Positions 62,733 through 64,000 of a stretch of DNA of 64,000 bases are shown here, piece by piece. Each line of letters opens with the position of its first letter. Positions within the stretch are counted from its first letter, which is position 1. The stretch spans positions 769,866-833,865 of the forward strand of contig JBDRYS010000001.1 of the NCBI GenBank assembly GCA_039803545.1, given 5' to 3'. Position numbers and translations under genes: made by a program. This DNA is from a candidate division WOR-3 bacterium. Lineage in GTDB: Bacteria > Hydrothermota > Hydrothermia > UBA1063. The notes under the pieces were generated by a model that did no database searches, was not told the DNA's origin, and saw only the letters and a list, made by a program, of their open reading frames with translations.

Positions 62733-63753
62733 TTATTATACCTCCCCCCACTACAGTATCTCCCCGGTAAAAGACAGCAACCTGTCCAGGAGTGATTGCA
62801 AACAATTCCGACCTGAGTTCGACTTTGTAAACATTTTCAGCATAAGGATGAAGAGTACATTCAGCAGTCTTGCCCCTATACCTGACCCTTACTTCTAATA
62901 TCTCGCCCTCTCTAAGCCCCTCCAAAAAATTAACGTTCTGGACGAAAAAGCTATCCCTGTACAATTTCTCTAAGGGGGCAACAACAACAATATTTTTATC
63001 GGGGATGATTTCCTTTACGTAAAGTCTCTCGCCAACTGCAACCCCAATACCTCTCCTCTGGCCAATGGTAAAAAAGTAATATCCATCGTGCTTACCGAGG
63101 ACATTGCCCTTCTCATCTACTATCAAACCTTCTCTCCTCTCAAAACCCCTCTTTAGAAGAAAACTTCTGTAATCTTTACCCACAAAACAAACATCCTGGC
63201 TCTCTTCTTTGTCGTGCACCTCAAGTCCAAACTCTTTTGCCCTTTTTCTAACTTCATCCTTGGACATTTCACCCAGTGGTAAGGCCAATCTTCTGAGATG
63301 CTCCTTCTCAATTAAGGCAAGGTAATATTCCTGAGATTTGTCCTCCCATAGGGCTTTCTTTAAATGGACATCTCCCTCTTCATGAGTGACTCGAGCATAA
63401 TGTCCCGTTGCAACAAATTCACATCCAAATTCATCGGCAACCTTTACCCCCCAATGGAGCTTTACCCTCCTGTTACAAAGGGCACAGGGATTCGGGGTGC
63501 GCCCATTTCTGTACTCATCAAGAAAATACTGAATAATTTCCCTTCTAAAATAATCAGCAAGATCAATAACCTCATGCCTGATTCCTATCTTTTTTGCCAT
63601 CTTCCTCGCATCATCAATATCCTGAACATTTCCGCATCTCGAGTTAAAATTGAAGGTAACACCGATAACTTCGTATCCCTTTTCCTTCAATACAAGTGCC
63701 GCAACGGTTGAATCAACACCACCACTCATCAAAACGACAACGGAAGAGGCCAT
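62725..63753 (-). CDS. mnmA: tRNA-specific 2-thiouridylase MnmA
   Basis: 342 residues. PP-loop LMSGGVDSTVAAL, the nucleophile cysteine in PNPCALCNRRVK, the second catalytic cysteine in SQDVCFVG and YFFTIGQRRGIGV are all present. It makes 2-thiouridine at wobble position 34 in Glu, Gln and Lys tRNAs. It starts 14 bp after the nicotinamidase stop without a clear ribosome site. Confidence 0.97.
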   Translation of the reverse strand: MASSVVVLMSGGVDSTVAALVLKEKGYEVIGVTFNFNSRCGNVQDIDDARKMAKKIGIRHEVIDLADYFRREIIQYFLDEYRNGRTPNPCALCNRRVKLHWGVKVADEFGCEFVATGHYARVTHEEGDVHLKKALWEDKSQEYYLALIEKEHLRRLALPLGEMSKDEVRKRAKEFGLEVHDKEESQDVCFVGKDYRSFLLKRGFERREGLIVDEKGNVLGKHDGYYFFTIGQRRGIGVAVGERLYVKEIIPDKNIVVVAPLEKLYRDSFFVQNVNFLEGLREGEILEVRVRYRGKTAECTLHPYAENVYKVELRSELFAITPGQVAVFYRGDTVVGGGIISG

Positions 63754-63767
63754 TGAATAAACAAGTG

Positions 63768-64000
63768 TTACTTAATTTCCTCAAAAAATATACCAATTGC
63801 GCCCTTCTCCAGCATTTCTACGATGGCTCTCTCAGAATCCTCTGGTTGGACATTCACACCTTTTATAGCATCTAATAGTAAAAACACACAAAAACCAAGT
63901 CTCAACGCATCAAGGACCGTAGCCCTTACACAGTAGTCCGTTGCAAGCCCACCCACGAAAAGTCTTGTTACTCCCTTACCTTTCAGTAGTTTATCCAGAT
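63768..64000 (-). CDS. pncA: nicotinamidase, C-terminal part (runs off the window)
   Basis: The last 76 residues or so are present; the frame stays open to the window edge. GGLATDYCVRATVLDALRLG carries the family cysteine in DYCV, and FLLLDAIKGVNVQPEDSERA followed by EMLEKGAIGI is the usual ending. It hydrolyses nicotinamide to nicotinate, the substrate of the phosphoribosyltransferase encoded at the other end of this window. First visible gene of the pncA-mnmA-thiI-like operon. Confidence 0.9.
   Translation of the reverse strand, partial: LDKLLKGKGVTRLFVGGLATDYCVRATVLDALRLGFCVFLLLDAIKGVNVQPEDSERAIVEMLEKGAIGIFFEEIK

Noticed and set aside
1..64000. CRISPR arrays, tRNA or rRNA genes, prophage or restriction/defence islands.
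   Set aside because: No regular direct repeats, no cloverleaf-like sequences and no phage, nuclease-methylase or toxin-antitoxin genes were seen on reading both strands.

Overview
The window reads as a chromosomal segment of a Gram-negative-type (two-membrane) bacterium from a poorly sampled lineage. Core genes are ordinary bacterial ones: dnaE, radA, gatB, HU, truA, tmk, mnmA and rsmI. The envelope genes are of the kind seen in the Bacteroidota/FCB group and in candidate phyla near it: PorV-like barrel proteins, secreted proteins with C-terminal sorting-like domains, an Omp28-like lipoprotein and a ComEA-type helix-hairpin-helix domain joined to a barrel. DUF4416, DUF3467 and ARPP-1 proteins, a bacterial inositol-phosphate synthase and Lys/Glu-rich proteins fit a thermophilic candidate-phylum organism such as WOR-3/Stahlbacteria or Hydrothermae. 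That placement is inference; no rRNA gene is present to settle it. I found no tRNA, CRISPR array, prophage or intact insertion sequence.

Layout. (1) 1-6169, minus strand: an operon of DUF3467, truA, transaldolase, an MlaD-like protein, radA, a YacL-like PIN-TRAM protein, nicotinate phosphoribosyltransferase and purN. (2) 6240-7664 gatB, then a decayed mobile element (about 7704-8096), then a small protein coupled to dinB. (3) 9.5-11.9 kb: a small CSCC protein, a secreted protein with a sorting-like domain, and a frameshifted secreted-protein remnant. (4) 11.9-16.6 kb, plus strand: a Lol-like ABC transporter module with a LolA-like protein and a barrel protein. (5) 16.6-19.7 kb, minus strand: four tightly packed genes for an Omp28-like lipoprotein, a sorting-domain protein, a TlpA-like protein and a barrel. 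(6) 19.76-20.9 kb: a membrane diguanylate cyclase interrupted by an amber codon. (7) 21.0-28.3 kb, minus strand: pdxS, pdxT, glyA, a PorV-like protein, the HhH-barrel protein, acpS and arcC. (8) 28.4-36.5 kb, plus strand: D-amino acid aminotransferase, two tandem GGDEF/NTPase/TPR proteins of over 1000 residues, and ARPP-1. (9) 36.5-41.5 kb, minus strand: Nudix, YfiM-like, a frameshifted nitrilase, M24 peptidase, ketopantoate reductase, lipid kinase and an OmpA-like protein. (10) 41.6-45.5 kb: RlpA, an acyltransferase-like protein, LD-carboxypeptidase, a GlmU-like protein and a CDP-alcohol phosphatidyltransferase. (11) 45.5-48.5 kb: a second copy of the decayed element, a TPR lipoprotein, argF and HU. 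(12) 48.7-61.1 kb, minus strand: eleven genes from ribD down to dnaE, including a reduced PilM/PilP/PilQ-like set and an inositol-lipid pair. (13) 61.2-64.0 kb: DUF4416, a ThiI-like protein, mnmA and pncA (partial).

How it fits together. Most genes sit in long same-strand runs with 1-20 bp overlaps, so operons dominate. Many first genes of transcription units have a -10 box ending 6-7 bp before the start codon and no Shine-Dalgarno sequence, so their mRNAs are probably leaderless, while other units use a strong AGGAGG site. NAD salvage genes lie at both ends: nicotinamidase at 64 kb and nicotinate phosphoribosyltransferase at 1 kb. The features most worth following are the two GGDEF-NTPase-TPR proteins, the HhH-barrel protein, the reduced pilus/secretion set, the Omp28/TlpA/barrel cluster, the pair of decayed elements each abutting an outward promoter, and four apparently broken genes (two frameshifts in A runs and two amber codons).
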